A stretch of DNA of 64,000 bases from Nocardia vaccinii NBRC 15922 (GCF_001613305.1 NZ_BDCC01000028.1:62001-126000), one strand, 5' to 3'; numbered from the stretch's first letter, positions 7,948-17,093 are shown. The notes: generated from the sequence alone by a model not told the origin. Numbers and translations are program-made.

Positions 7948-8577
7948 TCACGCGGTGGTCCACCCGGGGTTTCGGCCCAGGTGGCGGAGCAGGCGATCTA
8001 CCGGGGTATCGGACGGCTCGCCCGGGACGATGGCGGCGAACGCACCCCACTGACGCAATGGCTCCACGAGATCTGTTGCAGCGGTGAGGAAGTGGTTGGC
8101 GTGCTCATCGGTGAGTGATGGCTTGCGGCCGGTTGCGGTCGCGATGTCCCAGGCGTGTACGGCGGCGTCCATGGCGCACATGACGGCGGCGATCGGGGTG
8201 GGCAGTTCGCCGTGGGGGAGCGGAGTGGGGACCGACCGGGTTTCGTCGGAGACGGTGGCCCAGGCGGTAGCCGCTTCTTCCAGGGCCGCGGCGGTCAGGG
8301 CTGCCGGATCGTCGAGGATGCCGGACGGGGCGAACGGGTCGTACGCGGGGCCGGGGCCGACGCCGAGAGCCGCGGCGTAGGCGCGCTGATCTGCGGCCGC
8401 GTGCTGAATAACCTGTGCGACAGTCCATTCCGAGCAAGGTGTGATCGCGTTCAGATACTCGGCCTTCGCCTCGGCGACGGCGTCGGCGAGGGCGCGATGC
8501 GATGCTGCGAGGACCTCGCGCCACACCGGAGCGAGAGCCTCGGTCGCGGTGGTGCCGGTCTGCTGGGTGTTGGTCAT
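7948..8577 (-). CDS. Maleylpyruvate isomerase-like (TIGR03086/DinB-fold) protein
   Basis: 209 residues. Typical of the actinobacterial TIGR03086 group: SEWTVAQVIQHAAAD near residues 49-63 (metal-binding His of the DinB/YfiT fold), then AMDAAVHAWDIATATGR, where His and Asp belong to the family pattern, and a C-terminal GAFAAIVPGEPSDTP. Members may use mycothiol or bind metals, and most have no known substrate. It is divergent from a WYL regulator across a perfect dyad and probably is its target. Two degenerate copies of its 3' end lie downstream. Confidence 0.82.
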   Translation of the reverse strand: MTNTQQTGTTATEALAPVWREVLAASHRALADAVAEAKAEYLNAITPCSEWTVAQVIQHAAADQRAYAAALGVGPGPAYDPFAPSGILDDPAALTAAALEEAATAWATVSDETRSVPTPLPHGELPTPIAAVMCAMDAAVHAWDIATATGRKPSLTDEHANHFLTAATDLVEPLRQWGAFAAIVPGEPSDTPVDRLLRHLGRNPGWTTA

Positions 8578-8629
8578 CCTGATCTCCGTTTTCGCTGGTC
8601 TTTCTCGGTGTTGAACCCAGGCTATGAGC

Positions 8630-8656
8630 CCATTAGGCTAATTTCATTCCTAATGG
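8630..8656. promoter_or_regulatory. Operator between WYL regulator and its divergent neighbour
   Basis: A perfect inverted repeat CCATTAGG (8630-8637), 11 bp, CCTAATGG (8649-8656). The left half also forms a smaller perfect dyad, ATTAGGCTAAT (8632-8642). It lies midway in the 104-bp gap between divergent genes starting at 8577 and 8682, so one site could control both. Confidence 0.55.
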
Positions 8657-8681
8657 AACACGGTCCGGTGAGGAGTTCGAT

Positions 8682-9632
8682 GTGACGGCGACCACACGCG
8701 CGTTGCGACTGCTGTCGCTGCTTCAGGACCGCAGCTATACCGGACGTGAGCTGGCCGAACGTCTCGGCGTCACCGATCGCACCTTGCGCCAGGACATCAG
8801 CCGGCTGCGCGAGTTGGGTTATCCGGTGCACGCCGGACGCGGTGCGGCGGGAGGCTATCGCCTCGGCCAGGGCAGCACGATGCCGCCACTGCTGCTGGAC
8901 GACGACGAGGCGGTCGCGGTGGCCGTCGCGATCGGACTGGCGCAGGACGGGTCCACCGGGATCGCCGATATCGGTGACAATGTGGCGCGGGCACTGGCGA
9001 AACTGGACAGGATCCTGCCGAAACGCCTGCAACGCAAGGTATTCGCACTGCGCAGCGCCACCGAGATCGGTCCCGCCGTGACGGGATCGCGCGAGCCGGA
9101 CGCCCCGGTGACCGCGCAGACCCTGGCCACCGTGGCCGCAGCCGTGCGCGCCGGACGTACTCTGCGGATCGATGATCGTCAGGTCGAGCCGTATCGGCTG
9201 ATCAACTGGCAGCGCCGATGGTATCTGGTCGGCTACGAACTCGAAACTCACTGCTGGCGTGCGTTACCCGTCGCCACATGGCGGAATGTCGAAGCAGCCG
9301 AACGATATTTCGCAGCGCGAGCCCTGCCCGAGGACGACCTGGTCGCCTTCGTCCTGCGTGAAATCGCCACGGCCGGTTGGCAAGTGCACGCCCGCATCAC
9401 CGTTCTCGCGCCCGCCGAAACGGTCATCGCGCGGATCAATCCGACGGTGGGCGTCGTCGAGTCGATCGACGAGGACTCCTGTCTGCTGCTCACCGGCGCG
9501 GACACGCTCGAGACCATCGCGATCTATCTGAGCATGCTGATGATGGATTTCCGAGTCGATGGCCCGCCGGAACTGGTGGCGCACATCCGGACCCTGGCGC
9601 GCCGCTACGCGGCTGCCGTCCCGCAGGCGTGA
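8682..9632 (+). CDS. YafY-type HTH/WYL-domain regulator
   Basis: 316 residues from GTG at 8682 with AGGAG at 8671. N-terminal HTH_11 (RELAERLGVTDRTLRQDISR, residues ~22-41) and wing (HAGRGAAGGYRLG), then a WYL domain with RRWYLVGYE near residues 175-183 and the C-terminal WCX region. WYL proteins of this architecture repress or activate a divergent gene in response to small ligands or nucleic acids. The neighbour is the maleylpyruvate-isomerase-like gene, with a perfect operator-like dyad in between. Confidence 0.9.
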   Translation: MTATTRALRLLSLLQDRSYTGRELAERLGVTDRTLRQDISRLRELGYPVHAGRGAAGGYRLGQGSTMPPLLLDDDEAVAVAVAIGLAQDGSTGIADIGDNVARALAKLDRILPKRLQRKVFALRSATEIGPAVTGSREPDAPVTAQTLATVAAAVRAGRTLRIDDRQVEPYRLINWQRRWYLVGYELETHCWRALPVATWRNVEAAERYFAARALPEDDLVAFVLREIATAGWQVHARITVLAPAETVIARINPTVGVVESIDEDSCLLLTGADTLETIAIYLSMLMMDFRVDGPPELVAHIRTLARRYAAAVPQA

Positions 9633-9875
9633 GATCTCGGAAACCATCCGCACACAGGGGTTTTGTGACCCATTGGACGACACGCGAGCAGCGGCGCGGA
9701 ATTTACACTCAGCCTGTGATGCGGTCGGCCAGTGTTCCGTTATCGTTCACCTCACTATCCGATGCTGCTGCTGCTGGCGCGCCAGAGCTGGTTCGTCGAT
9801 CCGGAGCGTTCTGGCCGGTGCGGCGGCACCTGTCCGACGTGTGCCGGGAGACCGTTCCGAAAGAATGAGGGAAAC

Positions 9876-10541
9876 GTGCCTGCACTCGTTACTCTCACCG
9901 GTCGTCTGGTGCGACTGGAACCGCTTGCGCCACAGCATGTCCTGGGCCTCGCTGCGGCGGGAACCGGGGATCGCGAAGCGTATGCGTACACGCCCGTACC
10001 GCACGGGACCCAGGAGGCCGCCGACTACGTCACGCAGGCCGTGGCCGCACATGCCGCCGGATCCGGGCTGGCATTCGCGATCGTCTCCGCCACGGACGAT
10101 CGGGTTCTCGGATCGACCAGATTCAGCCGGTTCGACTACTGGCAGGGGCCGATGGTCTGGCCGGTCGTGCACGGGCTGCCGTCCGACGATCCGCTGCTGG
10201 CCACACCCGACGCGGCCGAGATCGGCAATACCTGGTTGTCCCCGCAGGCGCGCGGGGCCGGGATCAATCTGGAGTCCAAGCTGTTGATGTTGACGCACGC
10301 CTTCGAGGTGTGGCGGGTACGCCGCATCGCACTGCGAGCGGACGTGCGAAATATGCGCTCCCGCATGGCGATCGAGCGACTGGGGGCGACCAGCGACGGA
10401 GTCCGGCGCGCACATTCGCGGGGCTTCGATGGCGAAGTTCGCAGCACCGCTTTCTATTCCATTCTGGACGAGGAATGGCCGGCCGTGCGCGCCACCATCG
10501 GACGCGAACTCGACGGCGGCCCGCAACTGCTCAACGCCTGA
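9876..10541 (+). CDS. GNAT-family N-acetyltransferase
   Basis: 221 residues from GTG at 9876, chosen for the GAGGGA just upstream; an extended start at 9732 adds 48 residues of shadow-like composition. It reads as a RimJ/RimL-type GNAT: it opens LTGRLVRLEPLAPQHVLGL, has LGSTRFSRFDYWQG, IGNTWLSPQARGAGINLESK (acetyl-CoA loop, variant of R/QxxGxG/A), and RRIALRADVRNMRSRMAIERLGA. Such enzymes acetylate protein N-termini or small amines. The acceptor is unknown. Convergent with the osmoprotectant operon, 13 bp apart. Confidence 0.85.
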   Translation: MPALVTLTGRLVRLEPLAPQHVLGLAAAGTGDREAYAYTPVPHGTQEAADYVTQAVAAHAAGSGLAFAIVSATDDRVLGSTRFSRFDYWQGPMVWPVVHGLPSDDPLLATPDAAEIGNTWLSPQARGAGINLESKLLMLTHAFEVWRVRRIALRADVRNMRSRMAIERLGATSDGVRRAHSRGFDGEVRSTAFYSILDEEWPAVRATIGRELDGGPQLLNA

Positions 10542-10554
10542 TCGCCGCCGTTCG

Positions 10555-11529
10555 CTATCGGGCCGTGACGAATCCCTGCGAGACCATCCAGTCCCTGGCG
10601 ACCACGGCAGGTTCGGCGCCGTGCAGGTCGACCTGACCGTTGAGTTCGGTGATGGTCTCGTTGGTCAGCGCCCGGGAGATCGGCGCTAGCACCTTCGCCA
10701 CCTGCGGGTGCGTGTCGGCGAAGGATTGCCGCATCACCAGTGCCGCATTGTATTTCGGGAAGAAACCGAGGTCGTCGTCGAGCAGATGCAGATTCAGCGC
10801 CTTGATGCGGCCGTCGGTGGTGTCCACCGAGCCGAACTCGCAGGTGTTGTTCGCGGTCGCGGGATAGACCAGTGCGTCCTGCATGAGCTGCTTGTGCACC
10901 CTGCCGACATCGATGCCGTATTTCGCGGCCATACCCGGGAAACCGTCCGGGCGCACACTGAATTCGGTACCCAGGCAGGTCGGTCCGATACTCGAATCGG
11001 TATTGATCAGGCGCGCGTAGTCCGACAGTGTCTTCGCGCCGGTCTTCTCCGCGCCCGCCGCGTTGACGACCATGGCGTAGGTGTTGTTCATCGGCGCCAG
11101 GTCCGCCCACACCATGCCGTTCTTCGTCAGATCCTCGTCGCGCACCGCCTGAAACTGCTTGTCGGAGTCGGGAATCGGATTCTCGTTGCCGAGGTAGTTG
11201 ATCCAGCCGGTGCCGGTGTAGTCGTAGGCGATGTCGACCTGGCCGTGCAACTGGGCGTCGCGCAGACTGTTGGAGCCGGTGATGTCGGTCAGGTCGCGCA
11301 CCTGTGCGCCGGCCGCGGTGAGGGCGAATTCCAGGATGTAGCCGAGGACGAGTTGTTCGGTGAAGTCCTTGGAGCCCACCGTGATCCGCACGCCCTTCAG
11401 CTCCGGTACGGCAGTGATACTGCCCGGACCGACCTCCAGCGGCACCGAGCCACCGGATTCGAGCCCGCATCCCGATACCGGGAGCAGACACAGCACGGCT
11501 GAAAGTGTGGCCAGCAGTGCACGTTTCAC
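10555..11529 (-). CDS. Osmoprotectant ABC transporter substrate-binding lipoprotein
   Basis: 324 residues from GTG at 11529; this start overlaps the upstream permease stop by 4 bp (GTGA) and gives a proper signal peptide with lipobox VSGC. OpuAC/ProX-type domain: ITVGSKDFTEQLVLGYILE, then DITGSNSLRDAQLHGQVDIAY with the YDYTGTGW that forms part of the quaternary-amine cage in this family. Last gene of a four-gene operon (permease, ATPase, permease, binding protein) for glycine betaine, choline or related solutes. It is held on the outer face of the membrane. Confidence 0.92.
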   Translation of the reverse strand: MKRALLATLSAVLCLLPVSGCGLESGGSVPLEVGPGSITAVPELKGVRITVGSKDFTEQLVLGYILEFALTAAGAQVRDLTDITGSNSLRDAQLHGQVDIAYDYTGTGWINYLGNENPIPDSDKQFQAVRDEDLTKNGMVWADLAPMNNTYAMVVNAAGAEKTGAKTLSDYARLINTDSSIGPTCLGTEFSVRPDGFPGMAAKYGIDVGRVHKQLMQDALVYPATANNTCEFGSVDTTDGRIKALNLHLLDDDLGFFPKYNAALVMRQSFADTHPQVAKVLAPISRALTNETITELNGQVDLHGAEPAVVARDWMVSQGFVTAR

Positions 11530-12284
11530 CGCAACCCCCGCGGTCCGAGGAATTGTTCGGCGAGTGCGCCGAGCCAGTCGACGACCAGCGCCAGGGCGAC
11601 AACGAGCAGTGCGCCCACCCACAGAGTCACGTTGTCGCGCAACTTGTATCCGGTATCGATCAGGATGCCGAGGCCGCCCGCGCTAACCAGGAAGGACAGC
11701 GTGGCAGTGCCCACCGCAAGCACCAGCGAGGTCCGAAGGCCTGCCAGGATATATGGCACGGCCAGCGGAAACTCGATGCGCCGCAGCACCGTTGCCGACG
11801 ACATGCCCTGACCGCGTCCGGCGTCGACCAGCGTCGGATCGACCTGCTGATATCCAAGGATCGTATTGCGCAGCACCGGAAGCAACGAATAGAACGCGAT
11901 CGGCGCGACCCCGACCCAGAAGCCGGTCTTCTGGGTGAGCAGGTAGTACAGGACGATCAATCCGATGGCCGGCGCGGCCGCACCGACATTGGAGATGCCG
12001 ACGAAAAACGGTGCGAGCCTGCGATATCCGGGTCTGGTCAGCAATGTGCCCAGCGGCACCGCGATCACCACGACGATCGCCACCACGGTAATGGTGATCA
12101 ACACGTGCTGCCGCACCACGGTCGCGATATTCGCCGCGGTGATACTGGCCTGCTGCGTCGTGGTGAGCGTGCGATGGAACGCCCAGAACAGCACCCCGAC
12201 GGCCAGCACGATCGCCAGTAGCGGCTGCACGGCCAGCCTCACCAGCTCGGCCCGCCGCTCGGTACGCTGATCCATCGCGGTCAT
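11526..12284 (-). CDS. Osmoprotectant ABC transporter permease (second)
   Basis: 252 residues, ATG at 12284 (a second ATG at 12275 is possible). BPD_transp_1 domain with about six membrane segments: the first at residues ~18-36, the rest within 58-245. It contains the EAA-like loop DAGRGQGMSSATVLRRIEFP that contacts the ATPase. It lies between the ATPase (55-bp gap) and the binding protein (4-bp overlap). A longer N-terminal membrane anchor distinguishes it from the other permease at 14045. Confidence 0.9.
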   Translation of the reverse strand: MTAMDQRTERRAELVRLAVQPLLAIVLAVGVLFWAFHRTLTTTQQASITAANIATVVRQHVLITITVVAIVVVIAVPLGTLLTRPGYRRLAPFFVGISNVGAAAPAIGLIVLYYLLTQKTGFWVGVAPIAFYSLLPVLRNTILGYQQVDPTLVDAGRGQGMSSATVLRRIEFPLAVPYILAGLRTSLVLAVGTATLSFLVSAGGLGILIDTGYKLRDNVTLWVGALLVVALALVVDWLGALAEQFLGPRGLR

Positions 12285-12339
12285 ACGCGCTTCCCGCCGA
12301 AATCGGTCCGCGGCACGCTGTGCCGGATGCCCCCCGCGG

Positions 12340-14052
12340 TCATGACTTCGCCTCGCCGCTGCCCGGCTCGGCCGGGGGCGGTGTGCCCGGATTCGGTTCC
12401 GTTTCGGCGGTGTTCGCGGTACCGCAGGCCGCGTCGATTGCCTCGGTGGACGCCGCCTCGGCGCTCAATTCGACACGCGCATCGGGCGTTTCGCCGGGTT
12501 CTGCGCCCGCGTCGCTGCTACCGCTGGAATTCTCCGCATCGGTCGTCTCGGCGATTTTTGAGCTCGCACTGCCGGTTTCGGCATCGGCGGCGTCCGCTCC
12601 CGCAGATCCGGTACGCGCCGTCGCAGCGGTATCTTGCGTGTCCTTTGTAGCAGCGCCGCCGGCGTCCTGCCCCCCGGCTGTGGTGTCGTCGGCGGATTGC
12701 GCAGGCACAACGGATGTTTCGGCGGCTTGCGGCTTGGCCTCGCCGCTACCGGATGTTCCGGCATCTGATGCTTCGGCGCTGTCGGCGCTCGCACTGCCGG
12801 TTGCGGTGGCATCGATGTTCGCCGCAGCGCCTGTGCCCGCGTGGTCCGCGTCGGTATTCGAGGGGGTGGAATCCATTGCGGCACTGGAGTGTTCGTCGCG
12901 GATGGCGGACAGGTGGGCAACCAGTGTATCGATGGCGATGAGACCGGCGTATTCGCCGCGGCGGCCGGTGACGACGGCGTGGGCGGTGCTGTCGGCGAGC
13001 AGGGTTTCCAGGGCCTCCTGGAGCGAGGCGCGCAGGGCGACTGTTCCGGCGACCGGCTGGCCCGCCTCGCGCAACGACGCGGCGTGCGCCAGGTGAGCGG
13101 CCGAGACCCAGCGCAGCGGGCGACGCTGGGCATCCAGGATCAGACCCCATTTCCAGTCGCGCTCGGCCAAGGCGGCGCGCAGGGCGTCCGGAGCGTCGGA
13201 CTCGATCGCGGTGGGGCATTGGCCCAGGTCGACATCGGTGACGCGGGTGAGGGTGAGCTGTTTGAGTGCGGCATCCGCGCCGACGAAGCCGGCGACGGTG
13301 TCATCGGCCGGCTCGGCCAGGATCGCGGCCGGGGTGTCGTACTGCAGGATGCGGGATCGATCGCCCAGTACGGCGATTCGGTCGCCCAGCTTGACCGCCT
13401 CGTTGAAGTCGTGAGTGACGAAGACGATGGTCTTGTGCAGGTCGGCCTGCAGGCGCAGCAGCTCGTCCTGGAGCAGACCGCGGGTGATCGGATCGACCGC
13501 GCCGAACGGCTCGTCCATCAGTAGTACCGGCGGATCGGCGGCCAGCGCTCGGGCGACGCCGACGCGCTGCTGCTGCCCGCCGGACAGCTGACGCGGATAG
13601 CGGCGACGGAATGTCGCGGGTTCGAGGCCGACCAATTCGAGCATCTCGTCGACCCGGGCGTTGATCCGTTTGCGATCCCAGCCGAGCAGCCCCGGCACCG
13701 TCGCGATATTGCGGGCGACGGTCAGATGCGGGAACAGTCCGGCCTGCTGAATCGAATAACCGACGCTGCGGCGCAGCCGATCCGCGTTGATGCCCGCGAC
13801 ATCCCGGCCGTCGATGGTGATGGTGCCCGAGGTCGGCTCGATCAGGCGGTTGATCATCCGCATGGTGGTGGTCTTACCGCAGCCCGAGGGGCCGACGAAG
13901 ACCACGATCTCCCCGGCCGGAATGGTGATCGAGAATTCCTCGACGGCCGGTTCCCGTTGTCCCGGATAGCGTTTGGTCACCGAATCGAGCACGATCTCGG
14001 CGCCGTGCCGCTGTTCTGCGGTATCGGATCCGGCGGTTGCGGTATCAGTCAC
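12340..14052 (-). CDS. Osmoprotectant ABC transporter ATPase with CBS domain and long acidic Ala/Ser/Thr-rich tail
   Basis: 570 residues; GTG at 14052 overlaps the upstream permease by 8 bp. OpuCA/ProV-type ATPase: Walker A GPSGCGKT (54-61), LSGGQ (156-160), Walker B with VLLMDEP (176-182), H-loop His ~214. A CBS-like region follows (about residues 258-385), which in relatives senses ionic strength or cyclic di-AMP. From ~388 to the end comes an unusual ~180-residue tail of Ala, Ser, Thr, Gly, Asp and Glu with no hydrophobic pattern, containing SGSGEAKPQ and GSGEAKS. Family members normally end after the CBS region (about 380-400 residues). The tail is probably disordered and acidic. It is in frame and does not look like a frameshift. 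Confidence 0.9.
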   Translation of the reverse strand: MTDTATAGSDTAEQRHGAEIVLDSVTKRYPGQREPAVEEFSITIPAGEIVVFVGPSGCGKTTTMRMINRLIEPTSGTITIDGRDVAGINADRLRRSVGYSIQQAGLFPHLTVARNIATVPGLLGWDRKRINARVDEMLELVGLEPATFRRRYPRQLSGGQQQRVGVARALAADPPVLLMDEPFGAVDPITRGLLQDELLRLQADLHKTIVFVTHDFNEAVKLGDRIAVLGDRSRILQYDTPAAILAEPADDTVAGFVGADAALKQLTLTRVTDVDLGQCPTAIESDAPDALRAALAERDWKWGLILDAQRRPLRWVSAAHLAHAASLREAGQPVAGTVALRASLQEALETLLADSTAHAVVTGRRGEYAGLIAIDTLVAHLSAIRDEHSSAAMDSTPSNTDADHAGTGAAANIDATATGSASADSAEASDAGTSGSGEAKPQAAETSVVPAQSADDTTAGGQDAGGAATKDTQDTAATARTGSAGADAADAETGSASSKIAETTDAENSSGSSDAGAEPGETPDARVELSAEAASTEAIDAACGTANTAETEPNPGTPPPAEPGSGEAKS

Positions 14053-14803
14053 GGATTCCCCTGGGGGTGGTGAGGCGGCCGATGAGGGCGAGCACGGCGT
14101 CCAGCAGGAGTGCCAGCACGATGATCAGCACCGTGCCGCTCAATGCCATCGGTACCGCGGTCGGGCTGCCGAGGCGAGCGAGGCCGGAGAAGATGATGTT
14201 GCCCAGGCCGGGGCCCTTAGCATAGGCGGCCATCGCGAGGATGCCCATCGACATCATGGCGCTGACCCGCATACCCGCCAGGATCGCGGGCCAGGCCAGC
14301 GGTAGTTCGATACCGGTGAGCACCCGCAGCCGGTTCATCCCCACCCCGCGGGCGGCGTCCGCCACGGCCGGATCGACGCCCGCGAGTCCGACGATCGTAT
14401 TGCGCAGGATCGGCAGCAGCGCGTACAGCACGAGCGCGGTGACGGTGGGCCGCACGCCCAGACCGAGTACCGGAATGAGCAGGCCGAGCAGGGCGAAGGA
14501 GGGGACCGTCAGAATGATGCTGGCCGCCGCGGTGGCCAGTGCCGAACCCCAGGGACTGCGATGGACGACGATGCCGACCAGCACCGCCGCCACGGTCGCG
14601 ATCACCACCGACTGCACCACCGCGGAAACGTGCAGATACGAATCCGTCAGTAGCTGAGTGCGGTGATCGACGACATATGTCCACAGAGTGTCCAGGATGG
14701 TTCCTTCCGGCGGCTCGACATCCGCGGGACAGTGTATCGGCGGGTTGCCGGAGATGTGCGATTTCTGTCTTTCGGTGCGATCTTTCGCGGTGGTGATCGC
14801 CAA
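14045..14803 (-). CDS. Osmoprotectant ABC transporter permease (first)
   Basis: Up to 252 residues from TTG at 14803. The start is uncertain: the first ~34 residues are polar and unlike the family, and homologues tend to begin near ILDTLWTYVVDHR (residue ~36), where GGAAGGA precedes only non-standard codons. BPD_transp_1 domain with five or six membrane spans and the coupling loop DAARGVGMNRLRVLTGIELP. First gene of the operon, followed by the ATPase with an 8-bp overlap. Confidence 0.85.
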   Translation of the reverse strand: MAITTAKDRTERQKSHISGNPPIHCPADVEPPEGTILDTLWTYVVDHRTQLLTDSYLHVSAVVQSVVIATVAAVLVGIVVHRSPWGSALATAAASIILTVPSFALLGLLIPVLGLGVRPTVTALVLYALLPILRNTIVGLAGVDPAVADAARGVGMNRLRVLTGIELPLAWPAILAGMRVSAMMSMGILAMAAYAKGPGLGNIIFSGLARLGSPTAVPMALSGTVLIIVLALLLDAVLALIGRLTTPRGIRD

Positions 14804-15740
14804 ATATTCCGTGCGACCGCGCCTTTCCCGGTCAGTGAGATGAAATATGGCCTAACTGAGACACTTTCGAGCATTCGAGTGTGGCGGGCGACGGAAATGG
14901 AGATCAGCGCGCCGATGCCGTTCGATTCGGTGCGACCGCGTGGGTGGATGCGCGCACAGATGTGTCGGCGCCGGTGAAATGCCTCGAAGAAATTTTCGGG
15001 CCGGGGGAACCGCGCTGCTCGATCGAACGTCTTATCGAATGCGGGTGGGGCGAGGCCGAGATGAGGGGTGAATGTGTGCAGTCGCGGTAGACCGCCGGCC
15101 GCGCGTTTCGGGGTGTCCGGGACCGCGGATTCGGTGATGCGTCAAGTGGGCTATGTGGTGGCAAAGTGGGGATCTCGGATGCGGCGGTCCATCGCAGCGC
15201 GTGCGTTCGGCCGGATTCCTTCCGGCCGGAAGCGGGCGAGCGGTGCCAGGCCGCGGGCGCGGGCAGCGCGGAAATATGCCGCGATCCGTGCCGCTACCTG
15301 CGTATTCGGGTATCCCGGGGCGTCGGTGCCCGACAGCGATACGGGTGTTCTCCCCATCGGTGGTGGCAGTGAGTGTGATGCGGTAGAAAAATCTCGTTAC
15401 GCCGGGGCCGATCGGACGGGTAAGGTCGGTCTCGGCCGTTCGGGAAATACCGCCTGTGGCGTGCGAGTATTTCTGACCGGTGGGGGAGGCGCACTGCGCG
15501 CCGAGCCTTACTATGGACCCGGCGGCGCCCGGCAGCGCCGTCGACGCGGTCCCTGTCCTGCTGCCCCCTCATCGGCAGGACAGGGACTTGCACACCGGGG
15601 GCGCTACTTCATCTCGCCGATCGCTCTGTATGTCGTGTCATTGCGTCGTATTCGCGCGCTGGAGCCGGGCATCGGTACGCTCGGGCGTGGGATCGGTTTC
15701 GGCAGGCGCACCATCCGGCACAGCGAGGTTTCGGTAACTC
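14804..15740. other. 0.94-kb gap without a convincing gene
   Basis: Lies between divergent units. Long open frames exist on the forward strand (for example from 15068) but their translations are Arg/Gly/Pro-rich, show no domain and run into the real gene at 15741 in another frame. The only clear structure is a strong hairpin at 15549-15587. The promoters for both flanking units should be here, but none stands out. Confidence 0.5.
15549..15587. repeat. Strong inverted repeat (13-bp perfect stem)
   Basis: GTCCCTGTCCTGC (15549-15561) pairs perfectly with its complement at 15575-15587 across a 13-nt loop. It sits alone in the gene-poor gap, 150 bp upstream of the gene at 15741. It could be the terminator of an unrecognised transcript, a structured leader or an operator. 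There is no U-tract. Confidence 0.5.
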
Positions 15741-16862
15741 ATGCGACAGTCCAGCAAGCCCCCTGCCTGGATCGATTACGAAGAGTTCGGCGAACGGTTC
15801 GTCGCTGCCGCGGTGACGCCGGCACGAATCGAGGCCGCGGTCGCGGGAATGGCCGGGCGGGGGATATCCATAGGTCCGTTCTCGATCGGCCCGTCCGGGC
15901 TGGCGGGGTTCGTGGCCGAGGGCAACGTCGGCAAACCGCAGATCGTGCGCAATGACCCGCATGTGACCTTCGAGGTCGGACTGCCGGTATCGCTGCACCT
16001 CACCGTGACCCTCGGGGGCAGGCAGTTTCGCCTGGAAGCGGTCGTGGAGATCGATCTCACACTGCACGCGCGCACCGCGGACCCGCTGCTGATCGTCATC
16101 GATATTCCGCGCGTGCGCGGGCGCGATGTCAGTTTCGTGGTCCGTGCCGAGGCCGTCGGCAACGCGATCGATCTGCTGATGGATCCGATCGCGACGCTCG
16201 TGCAGCGCGAGGTCGCCAATCGGGTCAACGGCATGCTCGCCGATCCGGCCGCTCGCCGCGCCCGCGTCTTCGACGTCGAGGCCATCATGAACGGCGTCCG
16301 TTCGGAACATCGGGCGCTCGGGCAGTTCAACTGGATCGACTACGCGGAATTCGGGCGCAGATTCTTCCCACGCATCGTCACCGCGGCCCGGGTGCGCGAG
16401 GTCGTCGAGGGGTTGGCCGGGCGGAACGTCCAGGTCGGTCCGCTGCGCGCCGGACCGCGCCGGGCGGCCACGGTCGATGTGAGGGGCGCGGTGCGGATGC
16501 CGCGGCTGTTCGAAAGGGCCGGGGATCCGGTGCAATTCGAGCTGAGCATCCCCGTCACGTTGGATATCACGGTCGCCGTCCTGAGCGACAACCGTTATCG
16601 CGCCGAGGTGGAAATTCCCCTGGTGCTCGTCGTGCGGGCGGCGGACCCGCTGTTCGTCGTCATCGATGCCGTACCGCCCGACGCCCAGGACATCGCGGTG
16701 GACCTACGGGCCCAGACCCGCCGGGCCCGGGTGCTCGGCGTGCTCGGCGGCATCCGTGGGCAGATCGCGGCCCAGGTGGCGCGGGTCGTCGTGACCGAAC
16801 TCGCCGATCCGTCGATACGCATCATCGACGTCGCGGACCGCATCACCGCGGCCACCGGCTGA
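15741..16862 (+). CDS. Protein of two tandem homologous domains, function unknown
   Basis: 373 residues made of two copies of a ~188-residue domain. Copy 1 opens WIDYEEFGERF at residue 10 and continues AAVAGMAGRGISIGP. Copy 2 opens WIDYAEFGRRF at residue 198 and continues EVVEGLAGRNVQVGP. Each copy is then a series of strands alternating short hydrophobic stretches (VSLHLTVTLG and VTLDITVAVL; DPLLIVIDI and DPLFVVIDA) and ends in a helical segment (AVGNAIDLL and TRRARVLGVL). There is no signal peptide and no membrane span. The beta-rich, lipocalin- or TULIP-like alternation might suit a lipid-binding protein, but that is a guess. I do not recognise a named family. Confidence 0.75.
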   Translation: MRQSSKPPAWIDYEEFGERFVAAAVTPARIEAAVAGMAGRGISIGPFSIGPSGLAGFVAEGNVGKPQIVRNDPHVTFEVGLPVSLHLTVTLGGRQFRLEAVVEIDLTLHARTADPLLIVIDIPRVRGRDVSFVVRAEAVGNAIDLLMDPIATLVQREVANRVNGMLADPAARRARVFDVEAIMNGVRSEHRALGQFNWIDYAEFGRRFFPRIVTAARVREVVEGLAGRNVQVGPLRAGPRRAATVDVRGAVRMPRLFERAGDPVQFELSIPVTLDITVAVLSDNRYRAEVEIPLVLVVRAADPLFVVIDAVPPDAQDIAVDLRAQTRRARVLGVLGGIRGQIAAQVARVVVTELADPSIRIIDVADRITAATG

Positions 16863-17093
16863 CACTCCGCTGAGACAGGGGGGATTTCTGGTGCGTGTGT
16901 GGTTGATGTGCCCCGTGAGGATGGCGGTTCTCATGTGAGTGTGGTGAAATTGGTTCACGTCGAGGTGCCTGGCGCGCAGATGGCAATCACGATGTCATTG
17001 GGGAAGGTGCGCCGGGTGCGTCGGCGGTTCCAACGGGCAGTACAGGGCAGATACGCGAGTATGCAGTTCCACTGAGCCGAAGGAGTCTCGCCG

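Noticed and set aside
15068..15955. 295-codon forward frame in the gap before 15741
   Set aside because: Arg/Gly-rich translation without domain features, and it overlaps the real gene at 15741 in a different frame.
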